In this document: piece after piece, positions 42,740 through 52,629 of the stretch
Layout: each line of letters starts with the position of its first letter
How positions within the stretch are numbered: position 1 is the first letter of the stretch
DNA from: Tolypothrix campylonemoides VB511288
GTDB lineage: Bacteria > Cyanobacteriota > Cyanobacteriia > Cyanobacteriales > Nostocaceae
Direction: 5' to 3'
Assembly (NCBI GenBank): GCA_000828075.3
Contig: JXCB02000023.1
Span: 1,009,468 to 1,073,467 of the forward strand
Length of the DNA stretch: 64,000 nt
The notes under the pieces: generated by a model
Told to the model about the DNA's origin: nothing
The model's database searches: none
The model's input: the letters and a program-made list of their open reading frames with translations, nothing else
Program-made: the position numbers and the translations under genes

Positions 42740-42973
42740 TTTTTGTTCCTCTCCTTATACCCATTTTATGCGGGTTTTCACGTCGCAGCGAAATCCAAAA
42801 GATTTTATCTTCCTATTTAGAAAGACTATTTAGAAAGACAATGAATCAGTCACAAAGGTTGCCTTGATGTAGGCAACAGGGTACTAGGATGTAACCTAAA
42901 CTCTAAAAGCTACTGCTTCACCCAATCTATAATCTGAGACATTCTGTCTTGTTCCTGTGTCCTCCTATACTCT

Positions 42974-43303
42974 TTACTTCCTCTTTTTTAGAGGTTTTGA
43001 GCCTAACCTCAGAAAATTACGACGCCACATTTGTTGTCCAAGAGCAAGGAGGCTGAAAATCTGCCGTACTCGCTGGATTTGTAGCTGTGGTGGTTGGTTT
43101 GTCCGCCGTAGATTATGAACATTACGCTGACCTATAGAGATAGCTACAGGTGCCCCATATAATACTCTATGACTACTACGTTCAGCAGCAATAAAGATAT
43201 TAGCTAGCCTTGCCAGCCGTTGCTTAAGTTTGCGCACTTGCGAAGCTACGTACAAAAGAACCAGCGAGATCAGTATATTAATAACGACAACGACTGTAAC
43301 CAT
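42974..43303 (-). CDS. Small membrane-anchored protein of unknown function
   Basis: A 109-residue protein with one N-terminal membrane helix (TVVVVINILISLVLLYVAS) and then a strongly basic region (RKLKQRLARLANIFIAAERS, RRNFLRLGSKPLKKRK). It resembles conserved hypothetical proteins of cyanobacteria. There is no motif that suggests activity. It appears to be single, with gaps of 235 and 140 bp on either side. Confidence 0.65.
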   Translation of the reverse strand: MVTVVVVINILISLVLLYVASQVRKLKQRLARLANIFIAAERSSHRVLYGAPVAISIGQRNVHNLRRTNQPPQLQIQRVRQIFSLLALGQQMWRRNFLRLGSKPLKKRK

Positions 43304-43442
43304 TGCTTAACTTTGTTGCACCCACTCCAAGTCTTGCTCGATTATGACTCTAATTGAACTTATGAAAATCGCTCTTAAGTTACAGACAATGTATCGGGTG
43401 CTATATGAGTGGTGGCTAAGTCAAACAAATTTAAGATTTTAT

Positions 43443-43814
43443 TTAGGAAGAAGTTAAGGCGTGTTTCTTCAAATCATCCAAGGAAACCACTTCCAACGCT
43501 CTAGGATGGGTTGCTGTGAGGATGACAGGGGGAGCAACGCCAGCCTCAAGAGCTTCTTTCCAACGAGCAGCACATAAACACCAGCGATCGCCTTCTTTTA
43601 AACCAGGAAATTGATGTTCTGGCATAGGGGTACTTAGGTCATTTCCTTGCGATTTGGTAAACTCAAGAAATTCTGCCGTTACCTGGGCGCAAACAACGTG
43701 CATCCCAAAATCCATACCACCTGTGTTACAAAACCCATCCCGGTAATATCCAGTGATGGGAGAAGAGCAGCACATTTCTAGGTTTCCGCCAAGTACGTTT
43801 TTTGCCTCTGTCAT
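43443..43814 (-). CDS. DUF2237 family protein
   Basis: A 123-residue protein of the DUF2237 type: NVLGGNLEMCCSSPITGYYR, FGMHVVCAQVTAEFLEF, LSTPMPEHQFPGLKEGDRWC and APPVILTATHPRALEVV. The family is widespread and uncharacterised; conserved cysteines and histidines suggest metal or redox involvement, which is inference. The start at 43814 (MTEAKN) lies just before the conserved block. Confidence 0.9.
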   Translation of the reverse strand: MTEAKNVLGGNLEMCCSSPITGYYRDGFCNTGGMDFGMHVVCAQVTAEFLEFTKSQGNDLSTPMPEHQFPGLKEGDRWCLCAARWKEALEAGVAPPVILTATHPRALEVVSLDDLKKHALTSS

Positions 43815-44127
43815 GACTAATTCCTTTGAGTTTTTGTGACTTTTTGTGAAGTAAGCGGGGAAAATTGGTTAGCGGTTCAAGTCACTACTCAATCATAGAC
43901 GGATTGTCCCCCTGGTCTGCAGAGCAATTCAATGGCTTTTTCTTAGAGTTCGTGTACCCCTACCCGATATTTCAGCTAAACTTCCTCCTTTGACAACAGT
44001 CGGGTGCCATGCATACCAAGGGTTTTAAAGATTTAAGCTTCGGTTTTACTGGGTACAAATTAGAGAAACACTGAGTAATTTTGCCAAAAACTACATTAGC
44101 TCCGCCACCGCCTTCAAAATACAGTTA
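43815..44127. other. 313-bp intergenic region
   Basis: Between two minus-strand genes. No gene, repeat or RNA stands out. It should contain the promoter of the DUF2237 gene. Confidence 0.45.
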
Positions 44128-44991
44128 TCAACTCCCCAAAAACTCTCGTATGTACTGATTCACTAATTGAGGCTGTTCCTGTTGTACCCAATGGCTACAG
44201 TTGGCAATATATTTAATTTGAAAGTCTTTCACATAAGCTTCTGTGCCATAGCTTAATTCTTTGCCAAGTGCGGTATCTTTTTCTCCCCAAATCATCAACG
44301 TTGGTACTTCCAAAACACCCCACTTTTGATTTATCATTCTCTGCTGAAAAATGTTGCGGTAATAGTTCAACATTGCTGTAAGGGCACCGCGTTTGGATGC
44401 AGCATTTTTATAAGCTTCAATATCTACTTGGGTGATAGCGCTCTTGTTAACCGCCATACCTTTCAAAGCAGTTTCAACTGGTTGATAATCAAAAGATTGT
44501 ATGAGAAATTCTGGTATTGCTGGTAATTGAAATAAGAACATATACGAGCTGCGTAGCAACTGTTGGGGACTGCGTAAGCCTTCGGCAAATTTAGCAGGAT
44601 GGGGCAAATTCAGTACAATTAAACGCTCTACCATTTCCGGGTGAGAGTAAGCGAAATTCCAAGCTATCAAACCACCCCAGTCATGTCCCACCAAAATACT
44701 CTTTTGGTATCCTAATCCCTTAATGACCCCCTCAACATCTCTCACAAATTCATCCATCACATAAGCTGATTGGTTTTTTGGCTTATCGCTGTCGTTGTAG
44801 CCACGCAAGTCAAGGGCAACAACTTTATAGTTTTTGGCAAATTCTGGTATTTGATGCCGCCACGAATACCAAAACTCAGGGAATCCATGCAGCATCACCA
44901 TGAGAGGACCTTCTCCCTGAGTGACGTAATGCAATTTCACCCCGTTTGTCGTGATGTATTGGTGCTGCCATGAAGCTTCTAGTACTGACAT
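44128..44991 (-). CDS. Alpha/beta hydrolase, epoxide hydrolase-like
   Basis: A 287-residue alpha/beta-hydrolase. The oxyanion motif MLHGFPEFWYSWRHQ (HGxP, typical of epoxide hydrolases and haloalkane dehalogenases) is followed by the nucleophile elbow GHDWGG with Asp rather than Ser. A LMIWGEKDTALG acid site and CSHWVQQEQP with the catalytic His complete the triad. Soluble epoxide hydrolase or fluoroacetate-dehalogenase-like activity is likely; the substrate is unknown. No operon context helps. Confidence 0.9.
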   Translation of the reverse strand: MSVLEASWQHQYITTNGVKLHYVTQGEGPLMVMLHGFPEFWYSWRHQIPEFAKNYKVVALDLRGYNDSDKPKNQSAYVMDEFVRDVEGVIKGLGYQKSILVGHDWGGLIAWNFAYSHPEMVERLIVLNLPHPAKFAEGLRSPQQLLRSSYMFLFQLPAIPEFLIQSFDYQPVETALKGMAVNKSAITQVDIEAYKNAASKRGALTAMLNYYRNIFQQRMINQKWGVLEVPTLMIWGEKDTALGKELSYGTEAYVKDFQIKYIANCSHWVQQEQPQLVNQYIREFLGS

Positions 44992-45198
44992 AATTTATAC
45001 TCTTAAAGGTAGATAATCGGGCTTTCAATACAAGTATTAATAATAACTTTTATCGAACATTGTTTAGATTCTAAACTAACTTGAGAAGGAACAAATCACT
45101 CAATAATTCTTCATATTCTATTTAAAATTCTTCCTTTGGTAGATGTATATTATGGGTGATTTTTGCTAAATACTTATCCATAATTAAACTTAAATATT

Positions 45199-46017
45199 AT
45201 GGCACAGCAAATAACACAACATCCTTCTTCGTGGGTTGAGAGACTAGCGAGATTTGGTTATATATCTAAAGGAGTAGTTTACAGTGTTGTTGGACTATTG
45301 GCAGCACAAGCAGCGTTTGGTAGTGGTGGTAAAACGACTGATACAGAAGGCGCTCTCCAGGAAATCGTCAATCAGCCATTTGGAGAACTTTTGCTAGCTT
45401 TGGTGGCAATTGGGTTAATTGGATACGTGATTTTTCGTTTTGTACAAGCAATCAAAGACCCAGAACATAAAGGCACAGATGCCAAAGGTTTGGCACAACG
45501 GGTTGGTTATGCAATCAATGGTTTGATCTACGCTGGTATAGCTTTAAGCGCTGTCCAAATTATCCTCGGTTCCGGCGGTGGTGGTAATAGTAATTCTAGA
45601 CAAGATTGGACAGCTTGGTTACTTTCTCAGCCCTTTGGTCAATGGTTAGTTGGGGCGGTCGGAGCGTTTACTATTGGTTTGGGTTTTTATCAGTTTTATG
45701 AAGCTTTTAGTGGGAAGTTTCGTAGAAAATTAGATTTGTATGAATTGGACAATTCAGAACGCAAATTGGTAATGGGTATTTCTAGATTTGGTTTGGTAGC
45801 CCGAGGGATAGTTTTCTGTATTATTGGTTGGTTTTTGATTCAAGCAGCAACTCAGTCTGACGCTAGTCAAGCGGGAGGTTTAGGTGAGGCGTTACAGGCG
45901 ATCGCGCAACAACCTTATGGTCCTTGGCTTTTAGGTATTGTGGCGCTGGGTTTAGTTGCTTACGGTGGTTACATGGTGATTCAGGCGCGGTATAGTCGGA
46001 TAGTCATAGGAAGGTAA
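45199..46017 (+). CDS. DUF1206 membrane protein
   Basis: A 272-residue protein of three tandem DUF1206 units, each with two membrane helices: RLARFGYISKGVVYSVVGLL, QRVGYAINGLIYAGIALSA, and GISRFGLVARGIVFCIIGWF. Repeated QPFGEWLL/QPYGPWLL motifs end each unit. The family is uncharacterised; a role at the cytoplasmic or thylakoid membrane is likely. It is a single gene followed by GGGGATT repeats. Confidence 0.9.
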   Translation: MAQQITQHPSSWVERLARFGYISKGVVYSVVGLLAAQAAFGSGGKTTDTEGALQEIVNQPFGELLLALVAIGLIGYVIFRFVQAIKDPEHKGTDAKGLAQRVGYAINGLIYAGIALSAVQIILGSGGGGNSNSRQDWTAWLLSQPFGQWLVGAVGAFTIGLGFYQFYEAFSGKFRRKLDLYELDNSERKLVMGISRFGLVARGIVFCIIGWFLIQAATQSDASQAGGLGEALQAIAQQPYGPWLLGIVALGLVAYGGYMVIQARYSRIVIGR

Positions 46018-46027
46018 AAAAATTAAC

Positions 46028-46198
46028 GGGGACTGGGGATTGGGGATTGGGGACTGGGTACTAGCTAATGGGTCATGGGTAATGGGGAAGAAAAGTATAG
46101 TTTGACAATCACCAATTACTAATTACCAATCCCTAATCCCTAATCCCTAATCCCCAATCCCTAATCCCCAATCCCTAATCCCCAATCCCTAATCCCAG
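46028..46198. repeat. Inverted pair of GGGGATT heptanucleotide arrays
   Basis: A GGGGATT/GGGGACT array reads on the plus strand at about 46028-46057, and its complement (AATCCCT and AATCCCC, about ten units) occupies 46127-46198. The two could pair as a long imperfect hairpin around ATTACCAAT-type sequence. They are the same STRR family as at 33631-33699. Confidence 0.8.
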
Positions 46199-46239
46199 GA
46201 AAGTTTATTGAATACGTCTAGCAAACAACTAAAAGGCGC

Positions 46240-47394
46240 ATGGCAAGAGTAGAAATACGCGGCGTCTGGCTAACCACTACTGATAGCAAAGTTTTCGATT
46301 CTCGGCAAAATATTGCGAAAGCGATGGACTTCCTCGCTGAGACGGGATTTAATGTGGTCTTCCCTGTTGTCTGGAATAGGGGAACGACAATGTATCCCAG
46401 TCAGTTAATGCGGCAAACCTTTGATATAGAAATTAACCCGCAATTTGTTGGGCGCGATCGCTTGGCGGAAGTGGTGATTGAGGCGCGACGAGTTGGGTTA
46501 AAGGTCATTCCTTGGTTTGAATACGGATTCGCCAGTTCCTACAATTTGAATGGTGGATTGCTGCTCGCAAAAAAACCTGAATGGGCTGCCCGTGACAGTG
46601 AGGGTAATTTGCTGAAGAAAAACGGGTTTGAATGGCTGAATGCTCTTGACCGGGAAGTCCAAAATTTCATGTTAAATCTCATATTGGAAGTTGTAAAAAA
46701 TTACGATGTGGACGGCATCCAAGCAGATGACCGCTTGCCTGCATTACCAAGCGAAGGTGGGTATGACAAGAGAACAGTAGAACGCTACCGTCACCAGTTT
46801 GGTGAATCTCCGCCAAAAAACTTTAAAGATAGGCGATGGTTGCAGTGGCGTGCTGATATTCTCACTGAATTTCTTGCCCGCCTCTATCAGGAAGTCAAAG
46901 CGATTAATTCCAACCTGCTGTTAACAATTGCCCCTAATATTCATGATTGGGCATACAAGGAGTATCTGCAAGACTCACCCACATGGCTGCAACGAGGGTT
47001 GGTAGATATTATCCATCCACAAATCTATCGCCGTGATTTTCTCACTTACAAAGGTATTATTAATAAGCTAGTAAGCGAGCAATTCACAGATGCTACGCTG
47101 GCAAAATTGGCACCAGGAATTCTGATGAAAGTTGGTTCTTACCGGATAAGTCCAGAGTACTTGTTGCAAGCTATTGGATATAACCGTGCTTGTGGTATCT
47201 CTGGGGAAGTTTTCTTTTTCTATGAAGGTTTGCGAGAAGACAATAGCGCCTTAGCTAGGGTGTTGCGAAAAGGTCCTTATGCCCAGTCTGCTACATTTCC
47301 TTCTTTATCAGATTTAAATCAAGCTAGAGTCAGCAAGAAGACATCATCTTCTATTTGGCAGCAGTTGCTGGGGTTTTTAAGGAATATTGTTTAG
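46240..47394 (+). CDS. GHL10-type family 10 glycosidase-like protein (DUF187-like)
   Basis: A 384-residue TIM-barrel protein of the GHL10 group. Motifs: EIRGVWLTTTDSKVFDS, FNVVFPVVWNRGTTMYPS, VIPWFEYGFASS, YDVDGIQADDRL (acidic site), LLTIAPNIHDWAYKEY and DIIHPQIYRRDF. These enzymes are putative glycosidases, some acting on peptidoglycan-linked sugars. There is no signal peptide at this start, so it appears cytoplasmic unless a start lies elsewhere. The gene follows a repeat array and a short AAAAGG ribosome-binding stretch. Confidence 0.87.
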   Translation: MARVEIRGVWLTTTDSKVFDSRQNIAKAMDFLAETGFNVVFPVVWNRGTTMYPSQLMRQTFDIEINPQFVGRDRLAEVVIEARRVGLKVIPWFEYGFASSYNLNGGLLLAKKPEWAARDSEGNLLKKNGFEWLNALDREVQNFMLNLILEVVKNYDVDGIQADDRLPALPSEGGYDKRTVERYRHQFGESPPKNFKDRRWLQWRADILTEFLARLYQEVKAINSNLLLTIAPNIHDWAYKEYLQDSPTWLQRGLVDIIHPQIYRRDFLTYKGIINKLVSEQFTDATLAKLAPGILMKVGSYRISPEYLLQAIGYNRACGISGEVFFFYEGLREDNSALARVLRKGPYAQSATFPSLSDLNQARVSKKTSSSIWQQLLGFLRNIV

Positions 47395-47533
47395 GGGGCA
47401 ATGCGTGGAATATCAATTCTCAATCGCTCTAGAAACCTGGTAAAAGATAAGCTTCTTCTGAGTAGAGTAGCCAATACTGTTAAAATCACAGTTGTCGGTG
47501 CTGTCATGTAGTTGTATTACTGTTTCCCTACCA

Positions 47534-50500
47534 CTATTTACCCCAACAAACCTTTAATCTTTCCCGTACTTGAGGATGAGTAGTCAGATAATCTTTTAAC
47601 CAATCGCATCCTCGTGTTAAAAGTCCATCTAATTCGTCAACACGCCAAATAAGTAGCTCCTTACCATTAGAAGATTTACCATTAACCTGCGCAAGAATAT
47701 ATTTACCATCCGGGCTGAAATTTACTTCCACTACAAACAATACAGAAGAATGCTTGTATTGTGCAAGTTGCTTACCCGATATATCCCACATACGAATAGT
47801 TCTATCATCTGAGGCTGTGACAATGCGCTTACCATCCGGGCTAAATATGGCATCTCTAACCATATCTTGATGTGGTATTTCAACTAATTGTTTACCTGAA
47901 GTATCCCAAATAATTACGCTATTATCTTGGCTAGTAGTAATAACTAGTTTTCCATCTGGACTAAAACTAGGGTTATAAATATCTTGATTGGCTTTAAATT
48001 TTGATAATTTTTGACCAGATGTATTCCAAATGGTTGCTATATTTCCATTAGTCGTAACAATACGCTCTCCATCTCGACTGAAGTTAGCGCCAAAAATAAA
48101 ACTTGTTTGTCCTTCAAATTCTACTATTTTTTTGCCTGAAAGATTCCACAAACTAGTCTTGTTATTATGGGACATAGCCATAATATATTTGCCATTAAGA
48201 CTCCAACGAGCATATGCGCTTTGAAATGTAGCTAGTAACTTACCAGAAGCTGACCAAATTCTACTTTTCGTATTATAGTTTACAGTTAAAATATACTTGC
48301 CATCTGGACTAAAAGCAGCATATCCTAATTTATCATCATCTCCAGAAAGCAATAATAGCTGTTTTCCGGATGTATTCCAAACACGAGCAGTTTTATCATA
48401 TGAAGCTGTGACGATTAGTTTTCCGTTAGGACTAAAATTAGCGCTACTAACTATACCTGAATGTCCTTGAAATCTTGCTAGCTGCTGACCATATTTATCC
48501 CAAATTAATACAGATTTCCAAGTTGGGGTAACAATGTATTTACCATCGCGACTCCAGCTTGCTTCTGTAATATCGTCTTTTGACTTGATAGTTACTGGTA
48601 CTTTATTGGATAAATCCCAGATACGAACGATTCTATCTTGCCCAAAAGTAACAATATATTTTCCATCAGGACTCCAATGAGGACTTCTTTGATTTCCTGT
48701 CAGTTCGGTGAGGAAATTACCTGACATATCCCATACTTTTATCGTGTTATCTGTAGTGAAAAATCGCTTGCCATCAGGACTAAATTCTGCGTCGCCATTC
48801 AGTACTTTCTGAAGTTTAATTTCTCTTATAACCCTACCAGATAAATCCCTAACGTAAGTTTTGAAAGGCGTTGATACAAATATACGCTGGCTATCTGGAC
48901 TAAAACCAGCATCTACAGTTGCCCATTTATCATCTACTTTAAATCGTGCAATTTGCTTACCTGAAACATCCCAAACATAGCAGTCATCAGAGTTTGTCAA
49001 AATATATTTTCCGTTCGGACTCCAATAAGCACTTTTAACAGCCCTTGAATGTCCTCTTAGCGTTACCAATAGCTTACCAGACGTATCCCAAATACGGGCA
49101 GTCTTATCATTAGAAGCAGTAAGAATATATTTCCCATCTGGGCTATAACTAGCACTATTAACTTTATCTTGATGTTTAAGTTGTATTAATAAATTACCCG
49201 ATAAATCCCATACCTGAGCTATTTTGTCATCAGAATTGTTCACAAGAGGCTTTGTATCTGAACTTGTTGCTGGTAGCCTGTCAGAAGTAGTAATGACACG
49301 TTTTCCATCTGGGCTAAAGCTGGCGCTAGTTACGTATTCTTGATGTTTAAGTATCGCTAATTGTTTACCCGAAGTATCCCAAATCCGAGCTGTTTTATCC
49401 ACACCAGTGGTAAGAATATGCTTTCCGTCTCGACTAAAATCAGCACTATTGACCTGTTCTTTATGTCCTTTAAGTTCTGCTATTAGCTTACCCGACAAAT
49501 TCCAAATCCGAGCGGTTTTATCTGTGGAAGTGGTGACAAGAAACTTTCCATCATGGCTCCAGTTCACACTTGTAATAACATCTTTATGAGCAACAAATTG
49601 CTTAACTTCACGAATATTATCGAGTATTGTTTGCAAGGCTAAAAGTGGACTACTTGCAGGATATTTTTCTAGAGAACGTCCATCTTTTACTAGTTCTTTT
49701 AACTTTTGTCCTGCATCCATCGCTGTTACTAAAGATTCAATTTGTTTTGTTTCAAACTTTTGTAGTGCTGCAACTCCTGCTTGTTCTAATCTTGTGCCTT
49801 CTTGGGCTTCTCGTAATTGATGAGTTGCAGATGCAAAAGCAATAGTTGCTCCGATAAGAGAACAAATAAGAACTCCACCACCGATACGAATTTGTCGTTT
49901 GGCTTGATGTTGTGCCGTGGTTAAAGTCTCGTTAGCTTGTGCTAAAATGCGACTTTCTTCTTCTTGAAGAGATAATGCCGTAGCTATTTCTTGTTTTTCA
50001 AATTCCTGGCTAGCAGTTAAAAACTGGTAATCTTGCTGATTTAAACTTTTATTAGCCGCCCAATTTTTTGCATCTTCTAATGCTTTGCCACGCAATAATC
50101 TAGAATTATCTTGACAACTTGAAGCAAACCAAGCTGATAATGCTTCTGAATAAGGTCTTAAATCTGCGAGTGCTTTTTCGACCCAATTTAAATCAAAAAC
50201 AGTTGCATAAATGCGATTGTAAACCCTTAAATATCCCTGTTGTTCTACGACTAATCCAGATAGCCGTAGTTCTATCTGTTCTGGACTATCGGAAACAGGA
50301 ATTTGTCCTAATTGTAAAATTTTCTGATATAAACCAAGCAACGCGCCTGTATTATGCCTGCTCATCAAAACTCTATCTTGGATTGTTTTTAAATGGGGTG
50401 GTTCATCTTTTGATTCCCAATTTTCGACTATTTGCTGTATGACAATATTTTTTACCCATTCGGATTCTGTAATTTCTCCCTTTGCTTTCAGTGAGGAATA

Positions 50501-51289
50501 AAGAATAAAGTTTTGGGCAGCTACTAACAAATCACATAATTTTTGTGTAAGGAAGGGTTGTCCTCCAGTCCATGCTAAAACTTCTTTCAAAACAGTTTGC
50601 GGATTTTCAATTTTTCCTTTTAACCCTTCTGCTAAAGGCGAAACTTCAGACAATTGAAAACCATTAAGCTGAATTGCACGACCGATATTAAATGGCGTTC
50701 GTATTTTATCTGCGATTAAATCGCTAGGTGTTGCAACTCCGAGAAGAGCAAAAGTAATCCGATTAAACTCGCTATTAAGATTACGCTTTTCATAACAACT
50801 TCTAATCCAGGAGAAAAAATCATCACCCTCAAATAGAAAGCTTAAAATACTATCAATTTCATCAATAAAAATAACTATTTGATTTGGAAATTTTCCTAAC
50901 AAAAACTTTTCAAAAAATATATCTAAACGCTGTAGTGGCGATAATTCGCAATTTTCTTTCCACCACGTTCTAATAAATTCGCTGGGGTTAGCTATTTTAA
51001 AATTTGCAACCAATGTGTAAACAATACCTGCATACCACTGTTCTGGATTTATATCTTTACTACCGCGTCCAGAAATATCAATTGTAGTACAAGCAATTCC
51101 TTCTGCTTGCAATCGTTTGATTGTGCGAACTTGCAAGCTAGTTTTACCCATCTGGCGAGAATTAAAAATATAACAAAAATTACCTGCTTTAAGTTCATTG
51201 TAAAGGTCAGAGTCTGCTTGTCTAACTACGTAACTGGGAGCATCTTCTGTAAGACTCCCACCAACTTTATATGAAAAATTGTTGCTCAT
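47534..51289 (-). CDS. AAA_35-like ATPase / transmembrane / WD40 repeat protein
   Basis: A 1251-residue protein. Residues 1-370 are an AAA_35-type P-loop domain: a TEDAPSYVVRQADSDLYNEL lead-in, an NSRQMGKTS nucleotide loop (43-51), Walker B IVIFIDEIDSI (138-148), and WTGGQPFLTQKLCDLL (240-255). A coiled-coil-like stretch is followed by one membrane helix (about 468-487, RIGGGVLICSLIGATIAFAS). From about 565 there are 16 WD40 blades of the FSPDGKYILTASNDKTARIW type. Such proteins are common in filamentous cyanobacteria; they probably sense or relay signals at the membrane, but none has a known input. It is divergent in type from, but adjacent to, the TPR and HTH/ATPase genes. Confidence 0.9.
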   Translation of the reverse strand: MSNNFSYKVGGSLTEDAPSYVVRQADSDLYNELKAGNFCYIFNSRQMGKTSLQVRTIKRLQAEGIACTTIDISGRGSKDINPEQWYAGIVYTLVANFKIANPSEFIRTWWKENCELSPLQRLDIFFEKFLLGKFPNQIVIFIDEIDSILSFLFEGDDFFSWIRSCYEKRNLNSEFNRITFALLGVATPSDLIADKIRTPFNIGRAIQLNGFQLSEVSPLAEGLKGKIENPQTVLKEVLAWTGGQPFLTQKLCDLLVAAQNFILYSSLKAKGEITESEWVKNIVIQQIVENWESKDEPPHLKTIQDRVLMSRHNTGALLGLYQKILQLGQIPVSDSPEQIELRLSGLVVEQQGYLRVYNRIYATVFDLNWVEKALADLRPYSEALSAWFASSCQDNSRLLRGKALEDAKNWAANKSLNQQDYQFLTASQEFEKQEIATALSLQEEESRILAQANETLTTAQHQAKRQIRIGGGVLICSLIGATIAFASATHQLREAQEGTRLEQAGVAALQKFETKQIESLVTAMDAGQKLKELVKDGRSLEKYPASSPLLALQTILDNIREVKQFVAHKDVITSVNWSHDGKFLVTTSTDKTARIWNLSGKLIAELKGHKEQVNSADFSRDGKHILTTGVDKTARIWDTSGKQLAILKHQEYVTSASFSPDGKRVITTSDRLPATSSDTKPLVNNSDDKIAQVWDLSGNLLIQLKHQDKVNSASYSPDGKYILTASNDKTARIWDTSGKLLVTLRGHSRAVKSAYWSPNGKYILTNSDDCYVWDVSGKQIARFKVDDKWATVDAGFSPDSQRIFVSTPFKTYVRDLSGRVIREIKLQKVLNGDAEFSPDGKRFFTTDNTIKVWDMSGNFLTELTGNQRSPHWSPDGKYIVTFGQDRIVRIWDLSNKVPVTIKSKDDITEASWSRDGKYIVTPTWKSVLIWDKYGQQLARFQGHSGIVSSANFSPNGKLIVTASYDKTARVWNTSGKQLLLLSGDDDKLGYAAFSPDGKYILTVNYNTKSRIWSASGKLLATFQSAYARWSLNGKYIMAMSHNNKTSLWNLSGKKIVEFEGQTSFIFGANFSRDGERIVTTNGNIATIWNTSGQKLSKFKANQDIYNPSFSPDGKLVITTSQDNSVIIWDTSGKQLVEIPHQDMVRDAIFSPDGKRIVTASDDRTIRMWDISGKQLAQYKHSSVLFVVEVNFSPDGKYILAQVNGKSSNGKELLIWRVDELDGLLTRGCDWLKDYLTTHPQVRERLKVCWGK

Positions 51290-51335
51290 TATCTAATGTT
51301 TAGGTAATTAATTAGATGGAGCAAATAATAAGAGT

Positions 51336-51411
51336 GTAGGGTGCGTTATAACGAAGTTTAACGTACCATTAATTATCTAAGGTGCGTTACGTAAGCCGTA
51401 ACACGCCCTAC
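51336..51411. repeat. GTAGGGTGCGTTA inverted-repeat element, copy 2
   Basis: A 76-bp element between the WD40 and TPR genes with ends GTAGGGTGCGTTA and TAACACGCCCTAC (11 of 13 positions paired). Internal GTGCGTTACG copies repeat the motif. Related to 22421-22527. Confidence 0.6.
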
Positions 51412-51413
51412 AA

Positions 51414-52424
51414 CTAAACCCTATTTCGGCGAATTAACGCTTCTAATTCTTTTTTTTGAGTATCAATTAATCTTATTGCTGGATGGGCTGGAATAAACTT
51501 TTTTATGAGTTGTGATCGCTCTCTTTCAAAATCTTCTATTTTTTGATATGCAGCATTCGATATAAGGTTTTTTACTACATTTTTATCTACTTGTGGTTGT
51601 GTGTTAGCAAGTTGTTTATACAAATCCTGAAGTTGAGCGTCAAAATGCTGAATCGTTGGAGCTTGAGGTATAAAACGTGCTAAATTTAATGCTCGCTCGA
51701 CTTCAATTTTGGCGATTGATTGTAAAATAATACCAGTCGTAATCTGCGGTGCTGGGGTATCTATCCCCATGTTTGATAATTCATTTCTGACTTTATCTAA
51801 CATCTCTTGATATCTGGCATCCATCATACCAGTTCCGAAAACCCCATCTAAATATTGCTGTAAAAGTTTTTCTGCTGCTTTGTAATCTGCGATTGAATTT
51901 TCTTTATCTCCTATAGCTTTGTACAGATTACCTCTAGAAATGTAAGCTTCAGCAAAGGAATTACTACCACGAATGACTTCAGTCCAATCTGAAATTGCTT
52001 TCTGTTTTTCGTCTAACTTTTCATAAGCCCTACTTCTTTGATAGTATGCAGTCCACCTGGAACTCAACTTATCTGTATTATTTTCGTTAATTATTTGGGT
52101 ATAATCTTCCACTGCGGCTTTGTAATTCCCAAGTTTATAGTAAGCGTTTCCACGATGATAGTAGGGTTTTTCAGCTTTAGGATTAAGCCGAATTGCCTCC
52201 GTGAAAGAAGAAACCGCAGCTTGGCTATCTTTTTGGCAATCCTCTTGAAAGTGTCCCATGGCTATGAAGTCGTCTGCCGAATTAAGATGTGATGGCATCA
52301 GAGTTTTGCAGTCAGCAGAGATATTATAAGCTGGTATTTGTGCAACTAATGGTAGCGAAAAACCTAGCAGCACAATAGATGATGCATAACCAAGTAAGGA
52401 AGATATAGAGAAGGCAAATTTCAT
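51414..52424 (-). CDS. Secreted or membrane-anchored TPR protein
   Basis: A 336-residue protein. The N-terminus (FSISSLLGYASSIVLLGFSL, PLVAQ) is a signal peptide. Four TPR units follow (AVSSFTEAIRLNPKAEKPYY, YKAAVEDYTQIINENNTDK, AISDWTEVIRGSNSFAEAY, ENSIADYKAAEKLLQQYL). The C-terminal 120 residues are helical (NLISNAAYQKIEDFERERSQ, KKELEALIRRNR). The start at 52424 gives the complete signal. It probably scaffolds partners in the periplasm. It is divergent from the HTH/ATPase gene at 52630 and 125 bp downstream-adjacent to the WD40 gene. Confidence 0.82.
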   Translation of the reverse strand: MKFAFSISSLLGYASSIVLLGFSLPLVAQIPAYNISADCKTLMPSHLNSADDFIAMGHFQEDCQKDSQAAVSSFTEAIRLNPKAEKPYYHRGNAYYKLGNYKAAVEDYTQIINENNTDKLSSRWTAYYQRSRAYEKLDEKQKAISDWTEVIRGSNSFAEAYISRGNLYKAIGDKENSIADYKAAEKLLQQYLDGVFGTGMMDARYQEMLDKVRNELSNMGIDTPAPQITTGIILQSIAKIEVERALNLARFIPQAPTIQHFDAQLQDLYKQLANTQPQVDKNVVKNLISNAAYQKIEDFERERSQLIKKFIPAHPAIRLIDTQKKELEALIRRNRV

Positions 52425-52629
52425 AATAATATAATCTAGAAAGATTTTCAGTTAAAGTAGGACTAGTGTTCATAGGTTGCACCTCGAACCTTATTCCTAC
52501 TAATCCCATTTAACCTTTACAGCACTTGAGTTCGCATAGGAGTTTATCGAGTACGTATCGACTTTGTAGTGAGATTGAAGATTTTAAAATTTCGCCAAAT
52601 AAATAAATGTAGCAGTTGTAATATCAGAA

